Below, piece by piece: positions 1 through 10,399 of a stretch of 64,000 bases of DNA. The notes beneath the pieces are model-generated. The model worked only from the letters and a program-made list of their open reading frames with translations, made no database searches and was not told the DNA's origin. This DNA is from Schlegelella aquatica (lineage in GTDB: Bacteria; Pseudomonadota; Gammaproteobacteria; Burkholderiales; Burkholderiaceae_C): positions 806,001 through 870,000 of the forward strand of contig NZ_CP110257.1 in the NCBI RefSeq assembly GCF_026013905.1, in the 5' to 3' direction. Position numbers and translations under genes: made by a program. How positions within the stretch are numbered: position 1 is the first letter of the stretch; the number at the start of each line of letters is the position of its first letter.

Positions 1-90
1 GTGCCTTTCGCGCGGCCGGCGCGCTGCTTGCTGGCGCGGTGGGACCCCTTTGCGGGGGACCGATCCTCGACCGACTCCCTGGAGGCTGTG

Positions 91-915
91 ATGACACTGC
101 ACGTTGCGAGACACCCCTGGCTGGCCCGTGGGCTGCGCGCCTGCGGAGCCGCCCTGCTCGTGATCGCTGGCGCGCTGGCCGGCCTGGCCGGTGCCCAGTC
201 TTCGTCGCCGGCCGGGGAGCCCAAGAGTGCGAAGACCCGTGTGCTGGAGGCGGGCGCCAAGCTGATGCAGGGCAGTGCGCCGCCGGCGCGCCTCGACATC
301 CACCTGGTCGGCTTCCATCCGATGAAGGAGGAGCCGCACCATCAGATGGAGGCGCATCACTTCTGCCGTCAGGTCAACGAGGACTTCGCGCAATGCGTGC
401 TCTTCGACGGCAGCGGGCCCGAGGCCCGGCTCAACGGCGTGGAGTTCATCATCTCCGAGAGGTTGTTCGCCACCTTGCCGCCGGAGGAGCAGCGCTACTG
501 GCATCCGCACAACGGCGAGATCCTCTCGGGGCAGCTCGTGGCGCCGGGCCTTCCGGCTGCGGCCGAGAAGGAGCTGATGAAGCAGAAGATGAACAGCTAC
601 GGCAAGACGTGGCACGTGTGGAACACGGGCGAAGCGGGAGACGGCGGGGATCGGCTGCCTTTGGGCCCCGCGAAGCTGGCATGGTCGTTCAACCGGGACG
701 GTGAGTTGAAGCCGCACCTGCTGCAGCAGCGCGATCGGCGCTTGGAGATCGACTCCGCGCAGAAGCGACGGCAACGGTCCGATTTGACTTCGCTGGCCCG
801 CCCGCAGGCCGGCGTGGACGCCTTGCGAGAGGCCTTCCCGGGCGCGCGCGAGATCCCGGGTGTGGTGGACCGCTCGGCGCGCATTCCTGGGACGGCGGCG
901 CCTGCCTCACGGTGA
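91..915 (+). CDS. DUF1264 family exported protein
   Basis: A 274-residue protein. The ATG at 91 is preceded by GGAGG at 81-85, so it is preferred over the GTG at position 1. Residues 1-31 form a signal peptide (basic start, Leu/Ala-rich core, AGA cleavage region), so the mature protein is probably periplasmic or lipid-associated. The body carries DUF1264 hallmarks: HHFCRQVNEDFAQCV, then GVEFIISERLF, then a WHPHNGEI segment and YGKTWHVWN. DUF1264 is related to plant oil-body-associated proteins; no biochemical function is established in bacteria. It is a single gene that converges on the next gene. The family call is firm, the function unknown. Confidence 0.85.
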   Translation: MTLHVARHPWLARGLRACGAALLVIAGALAGLAGAQSSSPAGEPKSAKTRVLEAGAKLMQGSAPPARLDIHLVGFHPMKEEPHHQMEAHHFCRQVNEDFAQCVLFDGSGPEARLNGVEFIISERLFATLPPEEQRYWHPHNGEILSGQLVAPGLPAAAEKELMKQKMNSYGKTWHVWNTGEAGDGGDRLPLGPAKLAWSFNRDGELKPHLLQQRDRRLEIDSAQKRRQRSDLTSLARPQAGVDALREAFPGAREIPGVVDRSARIPGTAAPASR

Positions 916-988
916 GCGAGGGCGCTGCCGGCCCTCGAGCGCGTCGAGGAGGGACGCCGGGGCGGTCGATCGCCGCCGGGACCGCCGG

Positions 989-1882
989 CTACCGGCCGAG
1001 CCGGGTGGACCGGCTGCCGGAGGACGGGGCCACGCTGTGGCGGGTGTCCTCCGCGGCGCGAGTCATCTCCGGCAGTTCGGGCGCAGCCTCCGGCCTCGGC
1101 ACGTCGAACAACCGGAACGCCGGGCGATCCGGATAGGTGCGCTGGAGCAAGGGCTTGGCCACGTTGAAGACGGGCGTGCCGTTGACCGTGGCGCCCTCCG
1201 GGGTGCCGCGGTGGGCATGGCCGTGGAAGACGGCATTCACGGGATAGCGGATCAGCGGGTCTTCCAGCCGGCTCGTGCCGAGGAAGGGATAGATTTCGAC
1301 CGGCTCGCCGCGCACCGTGGCCTCGACGGGCGCGTAGTGCAAGAGGGCGATGCGCTCGCGGGTGCGCAGCTTGGCCAACGCCGACTCGAGCTTGAGCGCT
1401 TCATGGATGGCCTCGTTGACGAACTGCTTGATCGCTTGCTCGCCCCAGGGGCCGAGGGCGCCGCGGCCATACCCGCCGCAAAAGCCCTTGACCCCGGCGA
1501 TGCCCACGCCGTGCACCTCGCACGCCTCACCGTCGAGCACGCGCACCCCGGCTTCGACGAGGATGCGGCTCACCTCCTGCGACAGCCCGGACTCGAAGTC
1601 GTGATTGCCGAGCACCGCGACGATCGGGATCGAGACGACCGAGAGCTCTTCGGCCAGCACCTTGGCCTCCTCGGGCAGACCGTAGTCGGTGAGGTCGCCG
1701 CACAGCAGCAGCGCGTCCGCGGATTCGCCCGCCTGGGCGAAGAAGTCGCGCAGCTGACCGCGGGCCTCCCGGGTGCAGTGCAAGTCACCGACGGCAGCGA
1801 AGCGTACGGAGCCGCTCGGGGTGCGGGCCGCGCCGCGGGTGCTGGGATGGCGGGAAGAAGGAGCGGAATGGGTGGTCGTCAT
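989..1882 (-). CDS. Calcineurin-like metallophosphoesterase
   Basis: A 297-residue protein with the metal-binding blocks of calcineurin-like phosphoesterases in order: GDLHC near residue 33, CGDLTDYG near 60, LGNHD near 94 and HGHAH near 220. These Asp/Asn/His residues bind two metal ions for phosphoester hydrolysis. There is no signal peptide or membrane segment, so it is probably cytoplasmic; the first 25 residues are low-complexity. The substrate cannot be read from sequence (cyclic nucleotides, nucleic acid ends and phospholipids are all possible). It faces a nucleotidyltransferase gene across a 99-nt divergent gap. Confidence 0.85.
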   Translation of the reverse strand: MTTTHSAPSSRHPSTRGAARTPSGSVRFAAVGDLHCTREARGQLRDFFAQAGESADALLLCGDLTDYGLPEEAKVLAEELSVVSIPIVAVLGNHDFESGLSQEVSRILVEAGVRVLDGEACEVHGVGIAGVKGFCGGYGRGALGPWGEQAIKQFVNEAIHEALKLESALAKLRTRERIALLHYAPVEATVRGEPVEIYPFLGTSRLEDPLIRYPVNAVFHGHAHRGTPEGATVNGTPVFNVAKPLLQRTYPDRPAFRLFDVPRPEAAPELPEMTRAAEDTRHSVAPSSGSRSTRLGR

Positions 1883-1981
1883 GGCACGGCATGGCTAGCA
1901 GGCGACGTGCCGGCCAGGCCGCAGCGCGCGGGCACAGCGGTTGCCCCGCAAGCCTGCACGATGGACCGAAGGGTGATCGAG

Positions 1982-2821
1982 ATGAACTGCACCACCTGCG
2001 ACAGCCCGTTGCTGGACGACGTGGACGAGGCCACCGTCGACTTCTATCGGGCGGTGTTGCAGACGCTGACGCGAAGGCGGTTGCCCTTCCTCGTGGGCGG
2101 CGCCTTCGCGTTCAACTGCTGGACCGGGGTGCAGCGCCCCACGCGCGACCTGGACCTTTTCGTGCGGCGCGATGACTTCGAAGCGATCGCCCAGGCGCTG
2201 CGCGACGCGGGACACGAGGTGGAGCTGACCTTTCCCCACTGGCTCGGCAAGGTGCGCGCGGGCGACGAGTACATCGACCTGATCTTCAGTTCGGGCAACG
2301 GCATCGCGGTGGTGGACGACGAATGGTTCGACCATGCGGGCGACGCGACGGTCTTCGAGGTGGACGTGCGCATCTCGCCGGTGGAGGAGATGATCTGGTC
2401 GAAGGCGTTCATCATGGAGCGCGAGCGCTACGACGGCGCCGACGTGGCCCACCTGCTCCACGCCCACGCCGCCCGCATGGACTGGGAGAGGCTGTTGAGG
2501 CGCTTCGGCCCGCATTGGCGCGTGCTGCTGAGTCACCTGGTGCTGTTCGGGTTCATCTACCCGGCCGAGCGCCATCGGGTGCCCGCCGACGTGGTGGAGC
2601 GGCTGCTCGGTCGGCTCCAGGGCGAGTTGCATGCCCCGGCCCCCGTGGAGCGCCTGTGCGGCGGCACGCTCCTGTCGCGCGAGCAGTACCTGGGCGACGT
2701 GGAGCAGCAGGGCTACCAGGATGGCCGCGTCGCTCCCTTCGGCAACATGACCGAGGAGGAGGTCGCGCTGTGGACCGAAGCCATCCCCGAGCGGCCGTCC
2801 GCGGCGGCCGAGGGGGCGTGA
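1982..2821 (+). CDS. Orphan nucleotidyltransferase-fold protein (AbiEii/MNT-like)
   Basis: A 279-residue protein. The ATG at 1982 has AAGGG at 1969-1973; the in-frame ATG at 1961 has no ribosome-binding site. The N-terminal third shows the polymerase-beta-type nucleotidyltransferase signature: LVGGAFAFN followed by RPTRDLDLFV, where the DLD aspartates would bind metal. A region rich in Asp, Trp and Arg follows (EMIWSKAFIMERERYDGAD), as in AbiEii-like or DUF6036 proteins. No antitoxin-like partner lies beside it, so a toxin-antitoxin role is not supported by context. Substrate unknown. It ends 7 nt from the convergent GH13 gene. Confidence 0.7.
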   Translation: MNCTTCDSPLLDDVDEATVDFYRAVLQTLTRRRLPFLVGGAFAFNCWTGVQRPTRDLDLFVRRDDFEAIAQALRDAGHEVELTFPHWLGKVRAGDEYIDLIFSSGNGIAVVDDEWFDHAGDATVFEVDVRISPVEEMIWSKAFIMERERYDGADVAHLLHAHAARMDWERLLRRFGPHWRVLLSHLVLFGFIYPAERHRVPADVVERLLGRLQGELHAPAPVERLCGGTLLSREQYLGDVEQQGYQDGRVAPFGNMTEEEVALWTEAIPERPSAAAEGA

Positions 2822-2828
2822 TGCGCCG

Positions 2829-4452
<1,624 letters not shown>

Positions 4453-4460
<8 letters not shown>

Positions 4461-6489
4461 GGGGGGCCTTCCTTGCGAGTTGCATCAGGTGCCATGCGCG
4501 CAGACACTCCGCGACGCTCCATGCCTGCGCCACGCACCCTTCGGGACGGTGGGGCGGCTGCGCGTCGAACACCTCGCTGACCTGCCCGACGCCAGCGGTG
4601 CGCAGGTGCTCGAACAAGGCGTCCAGGAGCGGCGCGAGCGCGCTGGCCGGCGTGCCGGCCTTGAGGCTCGCCTCGACATACGGCCCCAGCAGCCAGGGCC
4701 ACACCGTGCCCTGGTGGTAGGCGGCGTCGCGCTCGCGCAGGGCACCCCGGTAGTGAGGCCGATAGGCGGGCTCGTGCGGCCCCAACGTGCGCAAGCCGTA
4801 AGGGGTGAGCAGATCGCGCCGCAGGGTCTCGAGCACCGGGCCCCAATGACCCGGCGCAAGAATCGGGTGGTCCAGCGAGATCGCGAAGACCTGGTTGGGT
4901 CGCAGGCTCGCGTCGTCGCCGTCGGGCCCGTCGATCACGTCCTTCAGGTGGCGGCGCTGCGGGTCCCAGTAACGTCGCTGGAACGAGGCCTGCGCGCGCT
5001 CGGCCAGGTGCCGCAGGCCCTGCACCGGCCGCCGGCGGGCTTCGGCCCATCGCGCCATCCAGTGCAGGGCGTTGAACCACAGCGCCTGGATCTCGACCGG
5101 CTTGCCGCGTCGCGGGGTGACGACCCACTCGTCCACCTTGGCGTCCATCCAGGTGAGTTGGTAGCCCTCGGCGGCCGCATGCACCAGGCCGTCTGCCGGA
5201 TCGACTCCGATGCCGAAGCGCGTGCCGCCCAGGTGGCGTTCGATGATCTCTTCCAACTGCGCATAGAGCTCGTCGACGAGGCTCTCGTCGCCGGTGTGGG
5301 CGTGGTAGCGGGCGACGGCGTGGAAGAACCACAGGGTCGCATCGACGGTGTGGTAGAGCGCCTCGCGTCCGCCTTCGGGAAAGAGGTTGGGCAACAAGCC
5401 GTCACGCACGTACCGGCCGAAGGTGTGGAGGATCGCGCGGGCCTCCTCGTGGCGGCCGGTGAGCAGGGTGAGCCCTTCGAGAGAGATCATCGTGTCGCGG
5501 CCCCAGTCCGCGAACCACGGGTAGCCGGCGATCACGCTGCGGAAGGCGGCCGGCACCTCGGCCTCGTCGGTGTCCAGCCGCGTGCCGGGTTCGACGATGA
5601 ACGCATCGGCGGCGAGCACCCAGCGCGCTGTCTGCGCGTCGGCCGCAGCGCCGGCGCGCACGAGCAGCGCCGCGGCGCGCTCCTGCTCGCGCCGCCATTC
5701 GGTCTCGAAGTCGCGCGGCGGCTCGGCGCCTACCCACATCGCCAGCGTCACCGGCTGGCCCTGGCGCAGCAGGGTGCGCCACCGCCCGGGGCTGTGCAGG
5801 TCGGCCACGTGGTCGTAGCCGCGCGCCCGCTCGGTCTCGAAAAGCACGTCGCGCACCGTCTGCGGCAGCGCCTCGAACTCGCCCTCGCCGCTGCACGCCA
5901 CATGCAGCGCGATTCCGTCCGTGCCGACGCGGCCGGCGAACACCGGGTGGTCCGGCCGGCCGCCGTGCGCCAGGGCCATGCGTGGGCCGCCCCTCGGCAG
6001 GGCTTCGTCGTGCCGGCGCAAGTCGAGGTAGGGGCGCAGTTCCAGCGGGCGTTGCGGGCCGCGGAGCAGCGTCCATTGCACCAGCGTCGCATTGCGGCCG
6101 TGCGGCATCAGCGCGCGACGCTCGACGATCGCGCCGTCGACTTCGTACGTCCACACCGGCAGCACGCCTTCCAGTCGGAACCCGCGCAGCCGCGCGCCTG
6201 GCACGGCGGAAGGCTCGGGCCGCTGCGCACCACCGCCCAGCACGAGGCGCCGCCCCTTTGCCTCCAGTACCTGATCGAGCGCCGGCACGAGCACGTGGCG
6301 GCCACGAGGCCGTGAGAGGCTGGCGACGAGCCAGCCGTGGTAGCGGCGCGCGGGGCCGGCGTCCAGGCAGCCGAACGCATAGCCGCCCAGGCCGTTGGTG
6401 CACAGCCATTCCCGCTCCCACGCAGCCTCGGCCGACAGGCAAGCGCCGTCGAGCACGAGGCGGGGCAGGGTCGGGGGCGTCGGTTGCAT
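4453..6489 (-). CDS. Amylo-alpha-1,6-glucosidase (GH133-type glycogen debranching enzyme)
   Basis: A 678-residue protein; the ATG at 6489 is chosen because homology begins directly after it and the upstream part of the frame is low-complexity, antisense to another gene. The N-terminal bacterial GDE domain starts with NGLGGYAFG and RRYHGWLVAS. The C-terminal (alpha/alpha)6 domain has the strongly conserved AGYPWFADWGRDTMISLEG and GTVWPWLLGPYVEA. The family removes alpha-1,6 branches of glycogen. Translation is coupled to the TreS-like gene downstream, which fits a route from glycogen to maltose or trehalose. No signal peptide. Confidence 0.88.
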
Positions 6490-6556
6490 GGTCGCAGCGG
6501 GCCAGAGGCGGTGTCGCCGGTGGCCGGCAACGCGCGTGCCGGCCGGTGTGAGCGGC

Positions 6557-6615
6557 GGTGCGAGTGGCGTGCGAGTGGCGGTGCGAGTGGCGGTGCGAGT
6601 GGCGGTGCGAGTGGC
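6557..6615. repeat. 12-bp direct tandem repeat, five units
   Basis: The unit GGTGCGAGTGGC occurs at 6557-6568, 6580-6591, 6592-6603 and 6604-6615, with an 11-nt version (one G lost) at 6569-6579. It lies in the 162-nt divergent gap between the debranching enzyme gene and the second phosphoesterase gene. Copy number is likely to vary by slippage. It could alter spacing of promoter elements, but no promoter is recognisable here. Confidence 0.9.
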
Positions 6616-6651
6616 TGGCTGCTGGGCCGGCCTGAATGCGAACATAGGGGG

Positions 6652-7515
6652 ATGCGCATTCAGGTGCTTTCCGACCTCCACCTCGAAACCTATCCCGATT
6701 ACCACCCCCGTGTCGCTGCCGGCGTGGACGTGCTCGTGCTGGCGGGCGACATCGGTTCTTACCAGCGCGGTTCGCGGCTGGACGAGCCGGACTTCGGCCT
6801 GCGCCGGTTCGCTCCCGCGCTCGGCGCACCGTGGCCGCGGGTGCTCTACCTCCCCGGCAACCACGAGTACGACGGGCTGGACTACGACGAGACGCGTGCT
6901 CGTCTGCAGGAGGCGTGCAACCGGCTGGGCATCGATTGGCTGGACCGCAGCACCCGGGTGATCGGGGGCGTGCGCTTCGTCGGCACGACGCTCTGGGCGG
7001 ATTTCGATGCCCTGGCCCAGGAAGCCATCGCCCGCGGTGACGAGGACGAGGTGCAGCGGTTGCGCGGCAAGGCCTTCCGCGCCGCGAACTACTACCTCTC
7101 CCACCACACCACGCTGCGCGACGGGCGCCCCTTGTTGGCCGACGCGCTGCGGGATCTGAGTTTGGATTGCCAGGCGTGGCTCACCGAGGCACTGGCCACG
7201 CCGCACGACGGGCCCACCGTCGCCGTCACGCACTTCGCACCCAGCCTGCGCAGCGCCGACCCCCGCTACGGCCTGGTGCCCGGCACGGCCGGGTTCTGCA
7301 ACGCGCTCGACGACTTGCTGTCGCTGGCCGATGTGTGGATCCACGGCCACCTGCACCACCGGGTGGATTACGTGGTCGAGGGGCAGCGCGGCGGGCGGCC
7401 TTGGCGTTGTCGGGTCGTCGCCAACCCGATGGGGTACGCCCACAAGGGGGAGCAAGCCGGCTTCGACGATGGCTTCACGCTGGACTTGGACGGCCCTCGG
7501 CGGTCGGCGGGCTGA
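6652..7515 (+). CDS. Calcineurin-like metallophosphoesterase (second)
   Basis: A 287-residue protein. The ATG at 6652 directly follows AGGGGG and begins the conserved block MRIQVLSDLHLE. Metal-binding motifs follow in family order: LVLAGDIGS, LPGNHEYDG, THFAPS and IHGHLHH. It is cytoplasmic by lack of signal or membrane segments. It is only distantly related to the phosphoesterase at 989-1882 and shares just the metal motifs. The 3' end overlaps the convergent diguanylate cyclase gene by 41 nt. Substrate unknown. Confidence 0.87.
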   Translation: MRIQVLSDLHLETYPDYHPRVAAGVDVLVLAGDIGSYQRGSRLDEPDFGLRRFAPALGAPWPRVLYLPGNHEYDGLDYDETRARLQEACNRLGIDWLDRSTRVIGGVRFVGTTLWADFDALAQEAIARGDEDEVQRLRGKAFRAANYYLSHHTTLRDGRPLLADALRDLSLDCQAWLTEALATPHDGPTVAVTHFAPSLRSADPRYGLVPGTAGFCNALDDLLSLADVWIHGHLHHRVDYVVEGQRGGRPWRCRVVANPMGYAHKGEQAGFDDGFTLDLDGPRRSAG

Positions 7516-8653
7516 ACGGCGCCGCCTCCAGCGAGCGGGCACGACCGGCGGCCTTCGCGCGGTAGAGGGCCTGGTCGGCACGTCGCACCAGGTCGTCCAG
7601 CGTCGCCGCTTCGCGGAAGCCGGCGATTCCGGCGCTGTAGTCCAGGCTCTCGCCCCCTGGCAGACGCACCGCCTGCTTCACTGCCGTGCGCAATCGCTGG
7701 TCCAAGCGGCGTGCCGCGTCCACCTCCGCGCGGGCCAGCAAGATGCCGAACTCCTCGCCACCCCAGCGCACGGCCAGGTCGCCACGCCTCAGAGAGCTCT
7801 TCAGCACCTTCGCGAAGGTGCGCAGCACCTCGTCGCCCAGGGCGTGTCCGTGGCGGTCGTTGACCTGCTTGAAATGGTCGATGTCCAGCAAGATGAACAC
7901 GCCCGGATCGGCGTGCCGCCGCGCCTGCGCGAGCAGGGCTTCGCTGCGCACGGTGAAGGCGCGGCGGTTGAGCAGGCCGGTGAGGCCGTCGGTGTCCGCC
8001 AGCCGGCGCAGCGCGCGGTCGGCCTCCTCGTGCCAGGCCACCATGAAGCCCAGCATGCTGAGCACCAGGCAGATCTGGTTGACGAGCGCTGCAGCCACGT
8101 TGAGCGGATGCGGTGCGCGGTAGTAGGGGTAGAGCTCGGTGAAGAAGGCCCCGAGCACGCCGCGCCCGACCGTCACGCAGGCGAGGGCGGCCAGGGCGAC
8201 GAACACGAGCCAGCGCCAGGGACGCATGCGCTCGGCGGCAGGCCAAGCCAGTGCCAGGCAGACGAGGGCCATCTGCAGCGCAAGGCCGAAGTTGGACCAG
8301 CCGACGCGCCACGCGTAGCTGTCGAAGCCGAGCCCGTAGCCCAACGGCGTGAGCACGAGCGCCCAGGCCATCCAGCGACCGCCAGGACGCGGCCCCAGCC
8401 ACGCGCGCGCGGCCGCCCACATCGCGCCGAAGCTCGCGCCGATGAAGGCCATCGACAAGGTGCTGAAGAACTGATCGTGCAGGCGGGGAGCCGCGAGGAA
8501 CGCGAGCCATCCGAGCGCCTGCGAGACGGCGCTCGCCTGAATCCACCGAGCGCCGGCGCTGGAGCGCCAGCCGACGACGGCCGGCAGGGCCAGTGCGACC
8601 GCAAAGACACAGAGCATCAACGAGACGAGCAGTGTCTGGACGTCCAGGCTCAT
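7475..8653 (-). CDS. Membrane-bound diguanylate cyclase (GGDEF)
   Basis: A 392-residue protein. Residues 1-205 contain about six hydrophobic segments and form an integral membrane sensor with no named domain recognised. The C-terminal GGDEF domain begins at DTDGLTGLLNRRAF and has the active site GGEEF in RWGGEEFGILLARA, with DIDHFKQVND upstream, so it should make cyclic di-GMP from two GTP. No RxxD inhibitory site is evident five residues before GGEEF. A c-di-GMP-binding YcgR-like flagellar brake is encoded at 61938-62702 and is a possible effector. Monocistronic. Confidence 0.9.
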   Translation of the reverse strand: MSLDVQTLLVSLMLCVFAVALALPAVVGWRSSAGARWIQASAVSQALGWLAFLAAPRLHDQFFSTLSMAFIGASFGAMWAAARAWLGPRPGGRWMAWALVLTPLGYGLGFDSYAWRVGWSNFGLALQMALVCLALAWPAAERMRPWRWLVFVALAALACVTVGRGVLGAFFTELYPYYRAPHPLNVAAALVNQICLVLSMLGFMVAWHEEADRALRRLADTDGLTGLLNRRAFTVRSEALLAQARRHADPGVFILLDIDHFKQVNDRHGHALGDEVLRTFAKVLKSSLRRGDLAVRWGGEEFGILLARAEVDAARRLDQRLRTAVKQAVRLPGGESLDYSAGIAGFREAATLDDLVRRADQALYRAKAAGRARSLEAAPFSPPTAEGRPSPA

Positions 8654-8844
8654 CTCGGTACGGGAAGCCGCAGCTGCGGCGGTCGAAACAGCATCGCGCG
8701 GATTCTGCCCGAGCCACCCCTTGCGCAGACTGATGCAAGCGAAACAGGCTGCACGCGCGCGGTCCAGGCCGAGCGTATTTCACGGGCCGCCGGTGCGGGC
8801 CGTGCAGGACCGCCGCACCGTGTTCAGGCGGTTCTCAACCAATG

Positions 8845-8871
8845 CCCGGGCCGCAGCCCATCCGGCCCGGG
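8845..8871 (-). terminator. Hairpin after the aldehyde dehydrogenase gene
   Basis: Perfect 9-bp inverted repeat CCCGGGCCG / CGGCCCGGG with a 9-nt loop, 14 nt past the stop codon of the ALDH gene. No T-run follows, so intrinsic termination is uncertain; it may protect the 3' end instead. Confidence 0.5.
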
Positions 8872-8885
8872 GAGTCCTGCGGCTT

Positions 8886-10388
8886 TCAGAGGTCGAACTT
8901 CACGCCTTGCGCCAGCGGCAACGAGCCCGAGTAGTTGACGGTGTTGGTCGCCCGGCGCATGTAGGCCTTCCAGCAGTCGGAGCCGGACTCGCGGCCGCCG
9001 CCCGTCTCCTTCTCGCCGCCGAAGGCCCCGCCGATCTCGGCGCCGGAGGTGCCGATGTTCACGTTGGCGATGCCGCAATCCGAGCCCCGGGCGGACAGGA
9101 ACGTCTCCGCCTCGCGCAGGTCGTTGGTGAAGATCGCCGACGACAGGCCCTGCGGCACGTCGTTGTGCAGCGCCAGCGCCTCGTCGAACCCGCGGTAGCG
9201 CAGCACGTACAGGATGGGCGCGAACGTCTCGTGGCGCACCACGTCCGTCTGCGCGGGCATCTCGACGAGGGCCGGGCGCACGTACCACGCCTCGGGAAAG
9301 CGCTCGGCCAGCACCCGCTCGCCGCCCTCCACCCGGCCGCCGTCGCGCCGCGCCTGCTCGAGCGCCGACTGCATCGCATCGAAGGCGGCGCGGTCGATGA
9401 GCGGGCCGACCAGCGTACCCGCTTCGAGCGGATGGCCGATGCGCAGGCTGGCGTACGCGCGGCGCAGCCGCTCGAGCAGCGGCGCGGCGACCTCCTCGTG
9501 CACGATGAGGCGGCGTGCCGTCGTGCAGCGCTGCCCGGCCGTGCCCACGGCGGCGAACAGGATGGCCCGCACGGCCAGCTCCAGGTCGGCCGAGGGCGTC
9601 ACGACGATCGCGTTGTTGCCGCCCAGCTCGAGGATGCAGCGGCCGAAGCGCTGGGCCACCCGCGGCGCCACCGCACGGCCCATGCGCGTGCTGCCGGTCG
9701 CCGAGACGAGCGGCACGCGCGGGTGGTCCGCCAGCAGCTCGCCCAGGTGGGCATCGCCGATCAGCAGCTGAGACAGCTGCGCCCACTGCGGCTCGCCGCA
9801 GCGCTCGCAGGCCCGCTCGAAAAGCCGCTGCGTCGCCAGGGCTGCGAGCGGCGCCTTCTCCGAGGGCTTCCACACCACGGCGTCGCCGCACACGAAGGCG
9901 AGCGCCGCGTTCCACGACCACACGGCCACCGGGAAGTTGAACGCGCTGATGACGCCGACGACGCCCAGCGGGTGCCAGGTTTCCATCATCCGGTGGCCCG
10001 GGCGCTCGCTCGCGATGGTCAGTCCGTGCAACTGGCGCGAGAGCCCCACCGCGAAGTCGCAGATGTCGATCATCTCCTGCACTTCGCCGGCCCCCTCGCT
10101 GGCGATCTTGCCGACCTCCAGCGAGACCAGGTGGCCCAGCGCCTCCTTGTGCCGGCGCAGCTCCTCGCCGAACAGGCGCACCAGCTCGCCGCGCCGCGGA
10201 GCGGGCACCTCGCGCCACTGCAAGAAGGCCTGGTGTGCGGCCTCGATGCGCTCGCGCGCCTGCGCTTGGCTGTGCACGGCCACGCGCCCGAGGACGGCGC
10301 CGTCGATCGGGGAGCGGCTCTCCAGCGGGCCGTCCTGCCAGTCCTGGGCGGGCACACCCAGCCGATCCATCAGGGTTGCGATGTTCAT
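8886..10388 (-). CDS. ALDH7-type aldehyde dehydrogenase, probable L-aminoadipate-semialdehyde dehydrogenase
   Basis: A 500-residue NAD(P)-dependent aldehyde dehydrogenase. ALDH7 (antiquitin) features are visible: FNFPVAVWSWNAALAF and VVWKPSEKAPL for cofactor binding, ELGGNNAIVV with the general base Glu, and GTAGQRCTTARRL with the catalytic Cys. ALDH7 enzymes oxidise 2-aminoadipate 6-semialdehyde to 2-aminoadipate in lysine catabolism. The saccharopine dehydrogenase-like gene 11 nt upstream in the same operon supports that substrate. The ATG at 10388 is chosen because it opens the conserved N-terminus. The ALDH family call is firm; the substrate is inferred from subfamily and context. Confidence 0.88.
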   Translation of the reverse strand: MNIATLMDRLGVPAQDWQDGPLESRSPIDGAVLGRVAVHSQAQARERIEAAHQAFLQWREVPAPRRGELVRLFGEELRRHKEALGHLVSLEVGKIASEGAGEVQEMIDICDFAVGLSRQLHGLTIASERPGHRMMETWHPLGVVGVISAFNFPVAVWSWNAALAFVCGDAVVWKPSEKAPLAALATQRLFERACERCGEPQWAQLSQLLIGDAHLGELLADHPRVPLVSATGSTRMGRAVAPRVAQRFGRCILELGGNNAIVVTPSADLELAVRAILFAAVGTAGQRCTTARRLIVHEEVAAPLLERLRRAYASLRIGHPLEAGTLVGPLIDRAAFDAMQSALEQARRDGGRVEGGERVLAERFPEAWYVRPALVEMPAQTDVVRHETFAPILYVLRYRGFDEALALHNDVPQGLSSAIFTNDLREAETFLSARGSDCGIANVNIGTSGAEIGGAFGGEKETGGGRESGSDCWKAYMRRATNTVNYSGSLPLAQGVKFDL

Positions 10389-10399
10389 CGTGAGGCTCC

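Noticed and set aside
860..1960. N-terminal extension of the nucleotidyltransferase frame
   Set aside because: It is antisense to the first phosphoesterase and lacks homology; a start with a ribosome-binding site exists at 1982.
6490..7581. Upstream extension of the debranching enzyme frame to a 1042-residue protein
   Set aside because: The extra part is antisense to the second phosphoesterase, contains the 12-bp repeat translation, and adds nothing known in the family.
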